Shown one piece after another: positions 45,746 through 57,090 of a DNA stretch of 64,000 nt. The notes beneath the pieces are model-generated. The model was not told the origin of the DNA and did no database searches. It saw only the letters and a list, made by a program, of their open reading frames with translations. The stretch comes from Allolobophora icterica (taxonomy: Eukaryota; Annelida; Clitellata; Crassiclitellata; Lumbricidae): contig OY744605.1 in NCBI GenBank assembly GCA_963556255.1, forward strand, positions 2,564,687 through 2,628,686, read 5' to 3'. The first letter of the stretch is position 1, and every line of letters starts with the position of its first letter. The translations under genes and the position numbers were made by a program.

Positions 45746-46460
45746 TTGGTTGGTTTTGCTCCATCCTACCGTAGAGACATATGTATTTCAGTGCCTTCCT
45801 TACCTGGTCGCAGATCTCTTCTTATACGTTACATTTCTCTGATGCTGGTAACCGAATCTTGTAGGGGCCAACTTCCAATGGTAAATACGTAAATACGAAC
45901 AGACCTCTGAACTGAAGCTCGTGAATAATCTGGTTCTCAGCGCTAAACTTTGAGCAACGCTTTAGAGATTTTTTCAAGGCCACGATTATAAGTAGGCGGC
46001 TGTACGGAGGAATCCAGGGTCGTTTCCAACCCCCTCAGTTGTGCTAGTGTGATATAGCATTATCTGACTCTTGAGTCTCTGACAAAGAGAAGACATTTCC
46101 ATGGTGTATCATGTATGCATTTTTGAATTTTCTCAACAGGGGAATTGATCTTGATTCGAGTCTGACTTGCAAAACTGCTAGCGTTGAAATCAGCTGCTTT
46201 CAATTTTCGTTGACATCAATGTTCAACACCCAGTCTTTTTTCTACAATTCCCACACCACACTGGAGGAATCTAAACACTTATTTCTGAGACAAGAAACTA
46301 TCTATAGAATTACGAGGACTACCTACCAACTGCAACGGCGAAGGAGTGATGAGTCCACATTTTACAGGTCACAGCGTTTTCCGCTATAGGCCCTATCCTA
46401 CAAGAGCACAAGCAGAAAGAATTTCCTTTTACGCAGCTCCGCTTACCAGATCGAATTTAT
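45746..46460. other. No gene seen
   Basis: May contain the missing 5' exons of the minus-strand membrane-protein gene, but none could be assigned with matching phase. Confidence 0.3.
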
Positions 46461-46467
46461 ATGCAAT

Positions 46468-46645
46468 GCGGGGTGCAGCTACTCAAACGGTAGAGCGCAA
46501 TGCCTCGTGTTCCAACGATTGCGATTTCGAATCAGCTGAGTGCGCACATTCAAGCATCACTATCCCTGGCAGTTTACGCTTGGCTGATTTACATTTATTA
46601 TTCTCCAAGATCCAATTTCACTCCTTTAGGAGACACTGGGCGATG
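46468..46645 (+). mobile_element. tRNA-derived SINE (probable)
   Basis: AGCTACTCAAACGGTAGAGCGC resembles an A-box and D-arm; GATTTCGAATC resembles a B-box at the right distance. The body is unique in this window. Confidence 0.45.
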
Positions 46646-46838
46646 GCGTGAGAAAACTTTCTTTCATACAAATCTACACATGGGGTGGTTAGATAAGCAA
46701 TAATATATTAGAATAAATTAGCAATCACGTGCTGGCTAAGTAGGATAAAGATAGAGATACATATTCATATTGGCAACCAGCAGAGCTGTAGTCGAGGGTA
46801 TAACCGAGTATACGTACAGCGTGTACTCATCTCTAGAG

Positions 46839-47743
46839 CAGTGGTTCCCAAACTATGGTCCGCGGACCAGTGCCGGTCCGCGAGCCCTCAGTTGCCGGTC
46901 CGCGAAGTGAGTCAAGAAACTGCATGGACAAAAAAGATGTTAGACGTTTTCTCGATTGGGTCTCGCTACGAACTATCTTCAAAAAATACGATTGTCTCGC
47001 AATCAAAACCATATTTTTCATATAAATTAAAAAGATTTGTTCTGGGAGAAAATGTAGGCCTATTTCAGCTATTGTAGACAATAACTGCCGAAGAAATAGT
47101 TATTCGACAAATTGCTGACAGGTCATATAGAAGTTGTTCGACTTTACTAGAAATTTTGATCGTCACATTTGCGGTTTTTGACCGGCAATTAGAAACCAGA
47201 CGTATCTCTTGTCTTTAATAACCTGGTCAATGCTTCCCTCAGTAGAAAATAAACACGTCTGCTTTTAGATTCGATATTGTAAGTATAGGCCTAACATATT
47301 AAAAATTTGAAAATGTTAACAATTGAAAATACCACACCACACTCCGGAGACGACGACGGCGTTCTCCAAGCTTAAACATTATGTCTGTTATATAGTTTAT
47401 TAGAGCCTGAGGGATTTTTCGTACCTCGGTCCTTAAAAAATTTAAAGTAATAAATATATTAATAAACAGCACTAGCAGGTATAGCGTTTTATATCAATTT
47501 TTTTTAATGCAAGTTTTTGATTTATATCAGATCAGTACAAAGTATTCAGTTGATAATTAGTACAGAATTATATACCCGCGCTACTATTAAAAAATAATTC
47601 AACTTTTTTGACCCAATTTATAGATAAAAAAATAATTAATAAATTGGGTACCGGTCCTGCTGCAATGGAAAATTCCTGCCGGTCCGTCAAACTGAAAGTA
47701 AATTCCTGCCGGTCCGTCACACGGAGAAGTTTGGGAACCGCTG
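46839..47743. mobile_element. Non-autonomous hAT element, 905 bp
   Basis: TIRs CAGTGGTTCCCAAACT / AGTTTGGGAACCGCTG (15 of 16) and an exact palindromic 8-bp target duplication CTCTAGAG (46831-46838, 47744-47751). These are the widespread hAT termini. Subterminal GCCGGTCCG repeats occur at both ends. Short internal frames show no recognisable transposase. Confidence 0.96.
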
Positions 47744-47774
47744 CTCTAGAGAGTAGAGACCATAATATGGTATA

Positions 47775-47985
47775 TTATACTCACCTCACAAAATATTTGT
47801 ACTCACTTTTAATATGCTTTGGAAAACTAACCATTAGCGTATACTCACCTCCAATTTGTTTCGGAAAACTAACCATTAGCATATACTCACCTCCAATTTG
47901 TTTCGGAAAACTAACCATTAGCGTATAGTATACTCACCTCCAATTTGTTTCGGAAAACTAACCGGTAGCGTGTACTCACCTCTAA
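47775..47985. repeat. 42-bp minisatellite (GGAAAACTAACCATTAGCGT unit)
   Basis: Four to five units with period 42 (47821, 47863, 47905, then 47 to 47952). A related GCGTGTACTCA piece lies left of the hAT element at 46819, so the hAT probably inserted inside this array. Confidence 0.9.
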
Positions 47986-48628
47986 TTTTACCACTAGGCT
48001 ACAGCCCTGTTGACAACTCGACAATAGAAAGAAGCACAAGCAGTTGATTAAAACTATATGAATTGACTGACTGCATTGAACTGTTAATATTTAATTGAAT
48101 ACATGTACTTTATATAAAACCATACTATGGATGTCTCTTTCTTTACACAGCTATTTGACATTGCCTATCGACCTTCAAGCACAGTATCAAGTGAACGTTT
48201 AGCAGAAAATTGTGTTTACATACGTGTCAGCCATAGCACTAAGGCCTCTATACACGGTTGACGGGCGTCACATATACTGGGTGCTTGTCACCGGAATAAA
48301 GGACACTTAATTAATAGCAAGAATAATTATAATTAAGTCTTACGGGGATTATACCCATATTAACGAACCGGTTTAGATAGAAAATTGTGTTTACATACGT
48401 GTCAGCCATAGCATGCTAGTGTCGTCTGCCTAGGTAATTAGTTAAGCACGACGTCATTGAATTTGAATTGCTGACGTCTGATTGGCGAGAGTGAGGTCAG
48501 GTGGTAACGGTACGCGCGAGGCGCTAGTTAATATCGAGGCTATAATAAGACCAAGTCAAGGTCGAATTATAAATAAGCTGAACCTCTATTCAGATTCAGC
48601 GCATGTTTAAGGAGAATTACTATCAAAG

Positions 48629-49018
48629 ATGTTAATAAGTGAGGCGTTTGAGAAACCTATATTGTTAGTAAGTATGATGTCCGCAGAATTCATAAATGAG
48701 TCGATTGATCAAGATTTGGGTTACGAGGGTGATTGCCTGAAAAGCTTTACTAAAGGAAGACAGGCTGAAGCCAAAGAGGAAAAGATAAGACAGAGTGAAC
48801 TGGAAATGAAAAGACGTGAAATGGAGCGAGAGGATAAATGTAGGTTAGAACAAGTTGAACTGAAACGGTTGGAAATGGAGCGTGAAGAGAAGATAAGAGT
48901 GGATGAACAAAAGAAGCTCAAACTTGAACTTGAGCATAAAAGGCTTGCAGGAGAATGTGAACATACATGTAAAAGGCTTGTAGAAGAACGTGAGCTTGAA
49001 CATAAAAGGCTGACATAA
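48629..49018 (+). CDS. Charged coiled-coil open frame, unknown
   Basis: 129 codons from ATG. After about 45 mixed residues the rest is a Glu/Lys/Arg-rich coiled coil with repeated motifs of the type RLEMEREEK and LELEHKRL. This composition is common in gag-like N-termini of invertebrate LTR retrotransposons and in many structural proteins. No downstream zinc knuckle, protease or polymerase is seen, and no splice context was found. It may be a retroelement remnant or an isolated exon. Confidence 0.3.
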   Translation: MLISEAFEKPILLVSMMSAEFINESIDQDLGYEGDCLKSFTKGRQAEAKEEKIRQSELEMKRREMEREDKCRLEQVELKRLEMEREEKIRVDEQKKLKLELEHKRLAGECEHTCKRLVEERELEHKRLT

Positions 49019-49139
49019 AGAACGTGAGGCGGACCTTAAATTAAGACTCTCGTGAGTCTCGTCTTTTCTCCTATGCGTTCTTTTAAGCAATCCTCAAATC
49101 TTCAACTCTTGAACATAAGAATTTCTGTCCTAATGTTCC

Positions 49140-49200
49140 TTATGTCGTCTGTCTGTCTCTCTGTCCGTCTGTATGTCTGTGGGGTGTTCGTCTGTCTGAC
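49140..49200. repeat. GTCTGTCTGTCC-rich tract
   Basis: Degenerate CTGT repeats. Confidence 0.7.
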
Positions 49201-49348
49201 TGTTCGTATGGTCGCTTGTTTCCACTGAATCGTGGGTTGCATTCGTCAATCCATATCCCAGCTCGGAAACAAAGTCCAGTCCCTCCGTACTCCATGAGCC
49301 TCTGCATGGTTTCGAGTGCGACTGCCACATAAATATTATTACTATTTG

Positions 49349-49506
49349 CATGGGCGTCCGCAGGAATTTTTCTAGGGGGCAAAGTTTTTCTTGAAGGGGA
49401 AGGAATGACGTTTTTGCATGGAATAGCTATTCATGAACACAGAATAACGAGAATTTTCAAAATCCAAGCGGGCAAATGCCCTCTTGCCCCTCTACGGACG
49501 CCCATG
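49349..49506. mobile_element. hAT-like MITE (TIR CATGGGCGTCCG, 158 bp)
   Basis: TIRs CATGGGCGTCCG / CGGACGCCCATG are perfect over 12 bp; flanks ACTATTTG (49341-49348) and ACTATTAG (49507-49514) form an 8-bp duplication with one change. Confidence 0.88.
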
Positions 49507-49679
49507 ACTATTAGCCATTTTCTTAGCCTCGGCATATGAGGCTGTGTGGCTAGTCTTCTCGCATCGCTATATCATTTTTTTCCCCGACAGCGTACGGCCA
49601 GTGTACTCATTATAGCCAAATCGAATAGGGACGTAAGTAGAAGACATCTCGAAACATATAACTGCCCTATAGCGGGGAG

Positions 49680-50205
49680 ATAAACGACAGCACCACGCCT
49701 CTGGAATGATCTCCCCCCTGAATTCCGCAGTTTCTCAGTGCCTCCATCATCATTGCAACCCGTACTTCATCCTCCTCCTCTTGTTCCTCTATCTATCACC
49801 CTCCGGGCTTTCCACTCAAAACTGAAGTCTCACCTTTTCAAATACTCCTACCCTGACTCATCTGATACTCCGCCTTCCAATTATTCTCGCCGTAAACGAC
49901 ACCCGCCTTGACAGCTGCTCTGCCTCTCCTGATCTGGTACCCTGGAAATCGTACTTGGACCTCTTTTGGACTACTCTCTGGAAACCCCCTTTGATTTGGT
50001 TTGGCCTCCTGGAAATCGGACTTGGACCTCTTTTGGACTACTCTCTGGAAACCTCCTCTGATTTGGTTTGGCATTCTGGAAACCGGACTCGGACCTCTTT
50101 TGGAATACTCTCTGGAAACCCCCTCTGATCTGACTTAGCGCTCTTGAATAGGCTGGTGTTCTGCGCTTGGCGTTCGAGTGGCGCTTTAGAAGTTTGGAGA
50201 TTACG
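49680..50205 (+). mobile_element. CR1/L2-like LINE end with 66-bp tandem repeat
   Basis: 49690-49860 reads APRLWNDLPPEFRSFSVPPS, then AFHSKLKSHLFKYSYPDS, the reverse transcriptase C-terminus. Downstream, 49942-50140 contains three copies of a 66-bp unit (CTTGGACCTCTTTTGGACTA core; starts 49942, 50008, 50074), then the tail GAGTGGCGCTTTAGAAG. Confidence 0.85.
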
Positions 50206-50209
50206 ATTA

Positions 50210-50664
50210 GGAGCCATCCACATATTACGCACGCAATGAGGGGAGATGGGGGTCGGATTTAGGCGATTTTCGTACGGGTGCGGACGGGGGTTAGGGGGGA
50301 GACGTACGCAAAATAAATTTCTAATTATGGCGTCCACATTAGCCTATTTATAACTCTGTATTGTCTTATAGTCGTCTGATGGCATTTTATTACATTATAT
50401 AAAAGCCATGTGCAGTTATTCTGTGCTGTGAACGAGACACCTATAATTTGTCTATATTGGCCCTCACTCATCCTTCAATCTGGCCTAAAGTGCAGACAGT
50501 CGGGCTCGCTGGAGCTGTCGAGACACTTTCTGCAGCTGGTCTTCGGGAGGGGGGGGGTGCGTCAAGCGTACATACGCAGGGGGTGTGGAAGCAAGTACGC
50601 TTGCGAACAGGGGGAGGGGTCCAATTTTCCCGGATTTTTGCGTACGTAATATATGGATGGCCCC
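50210..50664 (+). mobile_element. TTA-target MITE family, copy 5 (455 bp)
   Basis: TIRs GGAGCCATCCACATATTACG / CGTAATATATGGATGGCCCC. TTA flanks both ends; the identity of the flanks extends to nine bases (TTACGATTA at 50201-50209 and 50665-50673). Confidence 0.95.
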
Positions 50665-50862
50665 TTACGATTACGATAATTGTTACTAGCGTCTATTCTT
50701 GGTATTGGCGACGTCACAGCGAAAATATGACGTCACTGGTTGCAGAATCAATGTGACAGCCGGACTTTCTTAGTTTATGTATGAAGCCTTCATTGCAACA
50801 ATCATTAAAGTCCATTTTTATAGTATCGAGTTTAACCATGGACGCTTGTATTATAATGGCGC

Positions 50863-51254
50863 CATAGGCGTAGCTCATGGAGGCAAGAGAAGGCATTTGC
50901 CTCCTCTTGGTTTTGTGGATTTTAAAATTCTCCATGGGTTATAGCCCTGCGTCCTCAAGTACACCCCAGCAGAGGTGGATATTGCCTCCTCTTGATTTGA
51001 AGAAGAAAGTAAGTCTCGAATGTGTTAATGACTAAAAAAGGTCAACTTTTTTCGTAACATAAATGGAAAATTTGTTCTTAAATTCTCAGAGCGAAATTCT
51101 GAAATTCTCAGAAGTTTTCTGCGGCCGCCTTTCGGTCGCTGAAAAATTTCCCCCCTCACCTCTGAAACAAGATCGCCGCCACTGCATACAAGTTTTGACA
51201 AGCATACAAGTTTTGAGTTGCCTCCTCTTGAAGTGAAGTCTGGCTACGCCCCTG
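50863..51254. mobile_element. hAT-like MITE (TIR CATAGGCGTAGCT, 392 bp)
   Basis: TIRs CATAGGCGTAGCT / GGCTACGCCCCTG and an exact 8-bp target duplication AATGGCGC (50855-50862, 51255-51262). TTGCCTCCTCTTG occurs near both ends. The centre contains the CAAGATCGCCGCCACTGCAT block seen at 43525. Confidence 0.93.
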
Positions 51255-51367
51255 AATGGCGCATGGTTTAACTCTGTCCTAGCTGTCTACAGCTCTGGTA
51301 ATACATAACGCTATAAGGCATGTATTTCCAAGTCTGCTTTTCTGAAAACACACGTCACTTCAGAGTT

Positions 51368-51371
51368 GTCC

Positions 51372-51428
<57 letters not shown>
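51368..51428. repeat. (CTGT)n microsatellite
   Basis: About 14 pure units. Confidence 0.97.
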
Positions 51429-51429
51429 A

Positions 51430-51975
51430 TCTCTCTCTCCTGTCTGGTTTCGCAAGCGCCTGAAAACATTTCTCTTTGTCAGTGAAGACACTGACCCGGG
51501 TCGGGAGCGCCTCTGATTTTGAGTGGCGCTATATAAATTCTAGATTACAATAATATTACAATTACAGTGAGAAGAAAATATATAGCGTTCTTATAAAAAC
51601 AACTGAACTCCAGGACTTCGGCGTTTCTTATGCAACCGCTCCCTAGTGTAGGCTGCACCCGCTCTTTGGAGAGAACTCCAAAAGATGCCCGCCAGTTTTC
51701 TCATCATCCTATTTGGCCTGTTCATTTCACCTCTACTCCGCTGCTTTCCACTCACCATTGAAACCGAACTCTTCAAGCTATCTATCCTAATTGAATTCCT
51801 GCGCCACCACACGACCACCATCATCGCCGATTACCATTAATTACCTCCCCGGATTCCGACTTGACACCGGAAGGGACAAAACAACCTAGCTATTGCGGAC
51901 TTGATTTGATATACGTGTAAAGCTGATCTCCATAACGCTACTTTTGTGTGGCGCTGAGAAATTTTTCGAAGATTG
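51430..51975 (+). mobile_element. CR1/L2-like LINE 3' ends (two fragments)
   Basis: 51445-51550 reads RLKTFLFVSEDTD then GGGAGCGCCTCTGA and GTGGCGCTATATAAATTCTAGATTACAAT. 51620-51975 is a second fragment matching 18250-18640 including the CCACCATCATCGCCGATTACCA block. Confidence 0.8.
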
Positions 51976-52215
51976 ACATTTACATTCCATGATAGGGGTT
52001 ACTTTTGGTAGGCTAGGAATATTACTCCATAGCAACACAGCTCGTGGCGTCTTTCTGTAGTATAGCGTGCAAGATTTCTTTAAAATAAAAATAAAGGTTA
52101 GTAAATTGCATGTTAAAATATTTCTTCCTAATTATGACATAAGGAGACATTATATTTAATTCTGTGTTGATTAGCAGGTGTTTTGGGTAGTTTATTGTTC
52201 GTTGAAGTAAGAAAT

Positions 52216-54266
52216 CCGCCCGGCTCCGGTGTCATGCGAAATACTATCGGGTAACAAAAACGATCCGGCCACGCCCACTTCTGTTGCCAGGATGCAATTT
52301 CGCATTACTTACGTGCGAAATCTAATCCGTTGACAAATACGATCCGGATGGCTAGGCGAACATCGTTAACAATAGTTCTGTTTATGAAGCGTATTACTCG
52401 CTGATGTAAAGAAATATTGTAATTCATGTCTGCAAGTGAGATCGTGGGCTAGTTACATTACGATTATGCAAGTAAATTTAGGATGAAATGTGATTCTAAG
52501 GGGCGAAGCGGTATTAAGTTCGTTAGCAGGAACGTATTCTATTTTTAGAATGGAAATTCCGCGTTCGAAGTGAACTTATTGATGTAGCTCAGTTATATTT
52601 TACTAAGAAATTTGTACAAGGTTTTTAAAGAAGTGTCCTTGTCGATATCGAACTTGCAGAATAACTATGGTAGGCCTACATAATGGCATTCCTGAGGCCG
52701 AACGATGACAACTGACGCAGGATCAATTCCCAATTATTATCTGTTAATGAATGAAGCGGACCCTATAGGGCCTCATTAATCAGTTGGCTTACGTGTGTTA
52801 GGCCTACTACGTGTGCGACTGTGTGGTCACGGGCATATAGAAGTAAGAAAACTACTTGGTTAGTGTACGTTGTAATAACTTTGCAAGTAATGTAGCACTT
52901 CCAATCACGTGTTGCTGTTTTTGCCAAATGCCTTGAAGCTCAGTCACATTTTGGTTTTGTTAGCCTACTTGTTGAAGATGTCATTGTCACTGAACGGTAA
53001 CACCTGTTAAAAGGAGGCCTGTCAAGTTGAGTTGAAGATATTATTTTGTTTTTTTTCTCGCTTAATAGTTGAGTGGGTCAAAAGATCGCATAGAGTGACA
53101 CACTGCACTCATGATCAAAATCAATGTAATCAGAGGCGTAACATTGGTCTAAAAGTGGGGGGTACCTATTTCTTACATACACGAAGCAAGGAGGAGACTG
53201 CGATCTATGGGAAGGCTCAATAATAAAATATTGGTTGGGCATACTTTTTTAACTTTCCCCTGTGTCTGTTTGCTCTGCTCAGTCGCTCGTAACATTTCGT
53301 TCTCAACCTAAAACTTGCCTCTTTCAAATTGCTAATACACCATACAGTCTCTCTGTCATACAGACTGATCTTCTGCATATGGACTTGATTACTATTTGGT
53401 TTTGGTCTGCTATCAGTTGATGCCTTGTGCATTAGACACCGGCGTAACAGAATTAAGTTAGGCCTACTAGTTATAATTACATTACGATTACAATTACAAT
53501 TACTTTAGGCAATGGCAATGTACCACACTTAACTTTTGTTTTACATTGGTTTACTCACAAGAACGGTCAGTCCCACCAGATTTTTGTTATCTACTAGTCG
53601 GCTCAAGAAAGACCCAACATCAGTAGCCTACAGTTGTAATTCAGTATGAAAATTAAAATGTAAAATTTCAGAAGGCTTGGTAAGCAAATGGTTTAAAAGG
53701 CATCAGAAGAGAACCGCCCTTAAGTTTATCGGCCATCCTTTGTTAAGACACGCGTACAGTTACGTTCAGAGGTATAGGATTGTGTATAGGCATACGGCGC
53801 TACACTTGAGTCTAGACTTTAGCTATTTTTAGTTCAACCAATCACGGAAAAGAATTCATAGTTATACTAAAATGCTGACAACTTGACTGATTTATGTTGC
53901 TGTTTATTTCCACCCTAGCGCCATCTAGCCTAAATATAAATTTTCTTCTGTAATTGGTTTTCTTATTTGGGATTTGTTATATAGACTGTCCGCATGTTGT
54001 TTGGCCGCATGACACGACGTGATAGGCCCTATTATAAGGACTTCCCAGTCTATTGTGTTAAGGTTCTTGTTGAGAGGTCTAGTGGTGGTGGAAAGTAGGT
54101 CATCGGTGGAATACCGCATTGAGCAAATAACCCGGATCGTATCTGTCAATGAAAAGGAGGCTCCGGGCGTCTACGTTGCTACGTGACATCATAGGTCACG
54201 GGAACCAATGACACAAGATTTCGGATCGTTTTTGTTGCCGGATAATATTTCGCAGTACACGGGCGG
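52216..54266. mobile_element. 2.05-kb element bounded by inverted repeats (candidate DNA transposon)
   Basis: The left end 52216-52268 and the reverse complement of 54222-54266 share CCGCCCG, TGCGAAATA-TATC-GG and AACAAAAACGATCCGG. Arms of about 45 bp. No TSD or transposase is seen. Inside are a fragment of the GTGGGGGGTAC MITE family (53133-53225) and a LINE tail (53260-53460). Confidence 0.6.
53133..53460. mobile_element. MITE and LINE-tail fragments
   Basis: 53133-53225 starts AGGCGTAACATTGGTCT (family of 13479 and 41506). 53260-53460 shares GTTGATGCCTTGTGCATTAG and an FRSQPKTCLF-like segment with 14255-14350. Confidence 0.65.
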
Positions 54267-54319
54267 TACTAAACTGTTGAATGGGGCTTATTTCTGATGA
54301 TTAACGAAATCACCAGAGA

Positions 54320-54775
54320 TTGGTCGCCAAGTTAGCTGCATAACAAACAAATACAAACATAAATTTGTATGATATATTTTTTCACCAAACATGGTAGCAC
54401 AGAAACAAACGATACAGCATTCTTTAGACAGTAGACCTGCCTGTACTATATATATACTAATTAAACATTGGTCGCCAAGTTAGCTGCATAACAAACAAAT
54501 ACAAACATAAATTTGTATGATATATTTTTTCACCAAACATGGTAGCACAGAAACAAACGATACAGCATTCTTTAGACAGTAGACCTGCCTGTACTATATA
54601 TATACTAATTAAACATTGGTAGCCAAGTTAGCTGCATAACAAACAAATAGAAACATAAATTTGTATAATATATTTTTTCACCAAACATGGTAGCACAGAA
54701 ACAAACGAAACAGCATTCTTTGCACAGTAGACCTGCCTGTAGGCCTACTATATAGCCTATATACTAATTAAACAT
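54320..54775. repeat. 148-bp satellite, three units
   Basis: Units start at 54320, 54468 and 54616 (period 148). The first two are nearly identical; the third has several changes and a short insertion containing TAGGCCTAC. A fourth, partial piece is at 55515-55562. Confidence 0.95.
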
Positions 54776-54879
54776 ATTACATAGTCCACACTCAAAAAAT
54801 AAGCTTTTAACTCAGTGCATAAAATGCAAATAGGGCCTATAAATTCAGCAATTAGAAAAATTGTAAACAGTAAAATCAA

Positions 54880-55375
54880 CACCAATTTTGAACATAATAG
54901 TAACATACTTTCCCTCTATGTTGCACCCCTGAAATACCATTTCGCACCCCTTGGGGTGTCGGCACTCCAGGTTGGAAACTCCTGGCATACATGATGCATC
55001 CCAAAAATAGCTCCCCAATCCAACATCCATGGCTGGACCCACTCAATCTATCTATAATGCCATTCACACATACAGCAAGAATTATTGGCGAGAGGACACC
55101 GTGCACCCTGCCTAACTCCACAGACTAGACTGATCATATCAGACACGTTATCCCATCTGACATAGGCTGCACTCATACTGTACCAACTTATGAGGGTGCA
55201 TAAAAAATCACGAGGAACTTATCTATCCATTAACTTGCTAAACAAAGCATAGTGATTGACTTTATCAAAAGCTTTAGACATGTCTAATGTACACAGGTTT
55301 ACATTAGAGCCATGGTTAGAAAAGTAATCAACTACTGATCTTACAACAAGCAATGCATGAGAAGAGCCCAAAGTT
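54880..55375 (-). pseudogene. Non-LTR reverse transcriptase fragment
   Basis: The minus strand encodes TLDMSKAFDKVNHYALFSKL, an in-frame stop, then RDFLCTLISWYSMSAAYVRW and VCGVRQGARCP; a shifted frame gives VLSPIILAVCVNGIIDRLSG and GCIMYAR. These are reverse transcriptase motifs (D-S-AFD, RQG--LSP, and a spoiled YADD). Stops and frameshifts show that it is dead. Confidence 0.9.
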
Positions 55376-55599
55376 CCCAAACCATTTTAAAACCAAACTG
55401 CAGGTCTGAAGTCAGCAATTAGGTACCATACAGTTCCAGCAGACATAATTATATAACCCGATATAATGATTTTTATAGCACCATCATCATAATACACATT
55501 GGAACCTACTCGGAGATTAGTAGCCAAGTTAGCTGCATAACAAACAAATACAAACATAAATTTTCGGCTGTCCGAGTAGATTTTCAGGTCCTCGATCGA

Positions 55600-56130
55600 G
55601 CGATCTCGCTTCCGTACCACTTACTTTTCTGCCAACGCAACCACGCCACAGTCTGTTAAAAGACTGTTATAAACTAATTGGTTAAAACAGTATTAAATAT
55701 ATATATTTCTCATATTCTTTAATTGAAAAAAACCCAAAAGCGAACCGCACATTGGTGAACAAGTAATACGAGAAAATATAAAACATAGAAGTAATAAGAA
55801 GATAATAACATTTTGAAAAAAGAGATTTATTAATGGCAGTATTAAATACTGAGTCGAAAGGCGCATCTGTTTGTCGTTGCTGTCTGAGGAAGAGCAGACC
55901 GCGATTTTCTCGTCTAATAAAACCTGATTTTTTTATAACGCCCCACTACAGTGCCCAAGACAATAAATCGACGGTCGCTTTAAGTGAAGTCGTAATAAAT
56001 AAATCACAATGCATCGAAGAAGTCATATTGCAACTCAGTAGATTAAATAAACCAGAGCCAGGCAATGGTGGGTAAAGACACTGAAAAAATTGAGAGAACG
56101 AACTAAACTACATGGGTATACCGGAAGTCA
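55600..56130. other. No gene supported
   Basis: The frame 55833-56075 (80 codons) contains a CRCCLRKSR segment, but no known domain and no splice context were found. Confidence 0.3.
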
Positions 56131-56393
56131 AAGCTTTGGACCAGCCACCGAGAAAGACCGTGACCCTGTAACACTGTTCGGATGCGAGGCACAGCATCAG
56201 TCGCAGTGTCCATTGATGGAGTGTAATAACTGTTTTCATGAGGAATGAGCATGAAACAGTGACTGATTTTCAATCAACCATAAAAATTAACTCTAGTTAA
56301 TATGCAGGGACGGAGTCGACTGGCGATGCCCGCCCCAGGAAAGATCTTGATTTTACTGATTTGTGATTTACACACCAGCGTTATAGAAATTGT

Positions 56394-56452
<59 letters not shown>
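56394..56452. repeat. (AAT)n microsatellite
   Basis: Sits in the same relative place as shorter tracts at 58530-58571 and 62028-62065. Confidence 0.95.
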
Positions 56453-56456
<4 letters not shown>

Positions 56457-56904
56457 TAATAATGATAATAAAAATAGCCATTCCAGAACAATTCCCCCTA
56501 ATTTTTTAACTACCGAGAAATAATATGATATATCAGGGAAATAATAATAATAATAATGTGCTTTAATAAAATAACATACAATTAAATGATGTAACTTACT
56601 CAACGAAATATAATAATTATATAATAATATTTAAAAAAATAATAATGGCCATTTTCTCTTGATTCTGACCTTTGACATTGAAATAACCTTGGATTATGTC
56701 AGCTTTTTCTTACATTTTCTCCTCGAATCTAGCCCTTATTGGCCAGAGCAAACAGGCAGTGGCGTACGGAGCTGAAATGCCGCCCGGGGCGAAGGCCCAA
56801 ACTGCCGCCCTTGGTCACTTAATTTTCGATCTAGATGCAGTCTGCAGCATTATTGAACATATTTAAGGTATTAATTTTTAAAATACTGCTTCCAGGAATA
56901 GAGA

Positions 56905-57090
56905 TCTGCACCCCCCTCAGACCAAGGGGAACGCTATTTCACGTCGGTAAGAATGCTGGAAGATGATATGATGGGTCTGCCTTGGACAACCGCTATGCGT
57001 CTGATCCGCGAAGAATGGGAGAGCAAATCCGATGAGGAAAAGGAAAGCTTTGAGAGAGCAGCAAGGAACAGCAAGCGACAAAAAGTTTAG
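56905..57090 (+). pseudogene. HMG-box-like terminal exon, type A, copy 1
   Basis: 61 residues to TAG at 57088: QGERYFTSVRMLEDDMM, then AMRLIREEWESKSDEEKESF and a basic end KRQKV. The W-x(n)-S-DEEK-x-F-x-x-A pattern is that of HMG-box helix 2/3. The likely acceptor (AG at 56894-56895) would bring an in-frame TAG two codons later, so this exon may be dead or use another acceptor. Family not recognised. Confidence 0.5.

Noticed and set aside
45990..46110. Minus-strand frame (MEMSSLCQRLKS...) as first exon of the membrane-protein gene
   Set aside because: No donor in the required phase was found, so it was not joined.
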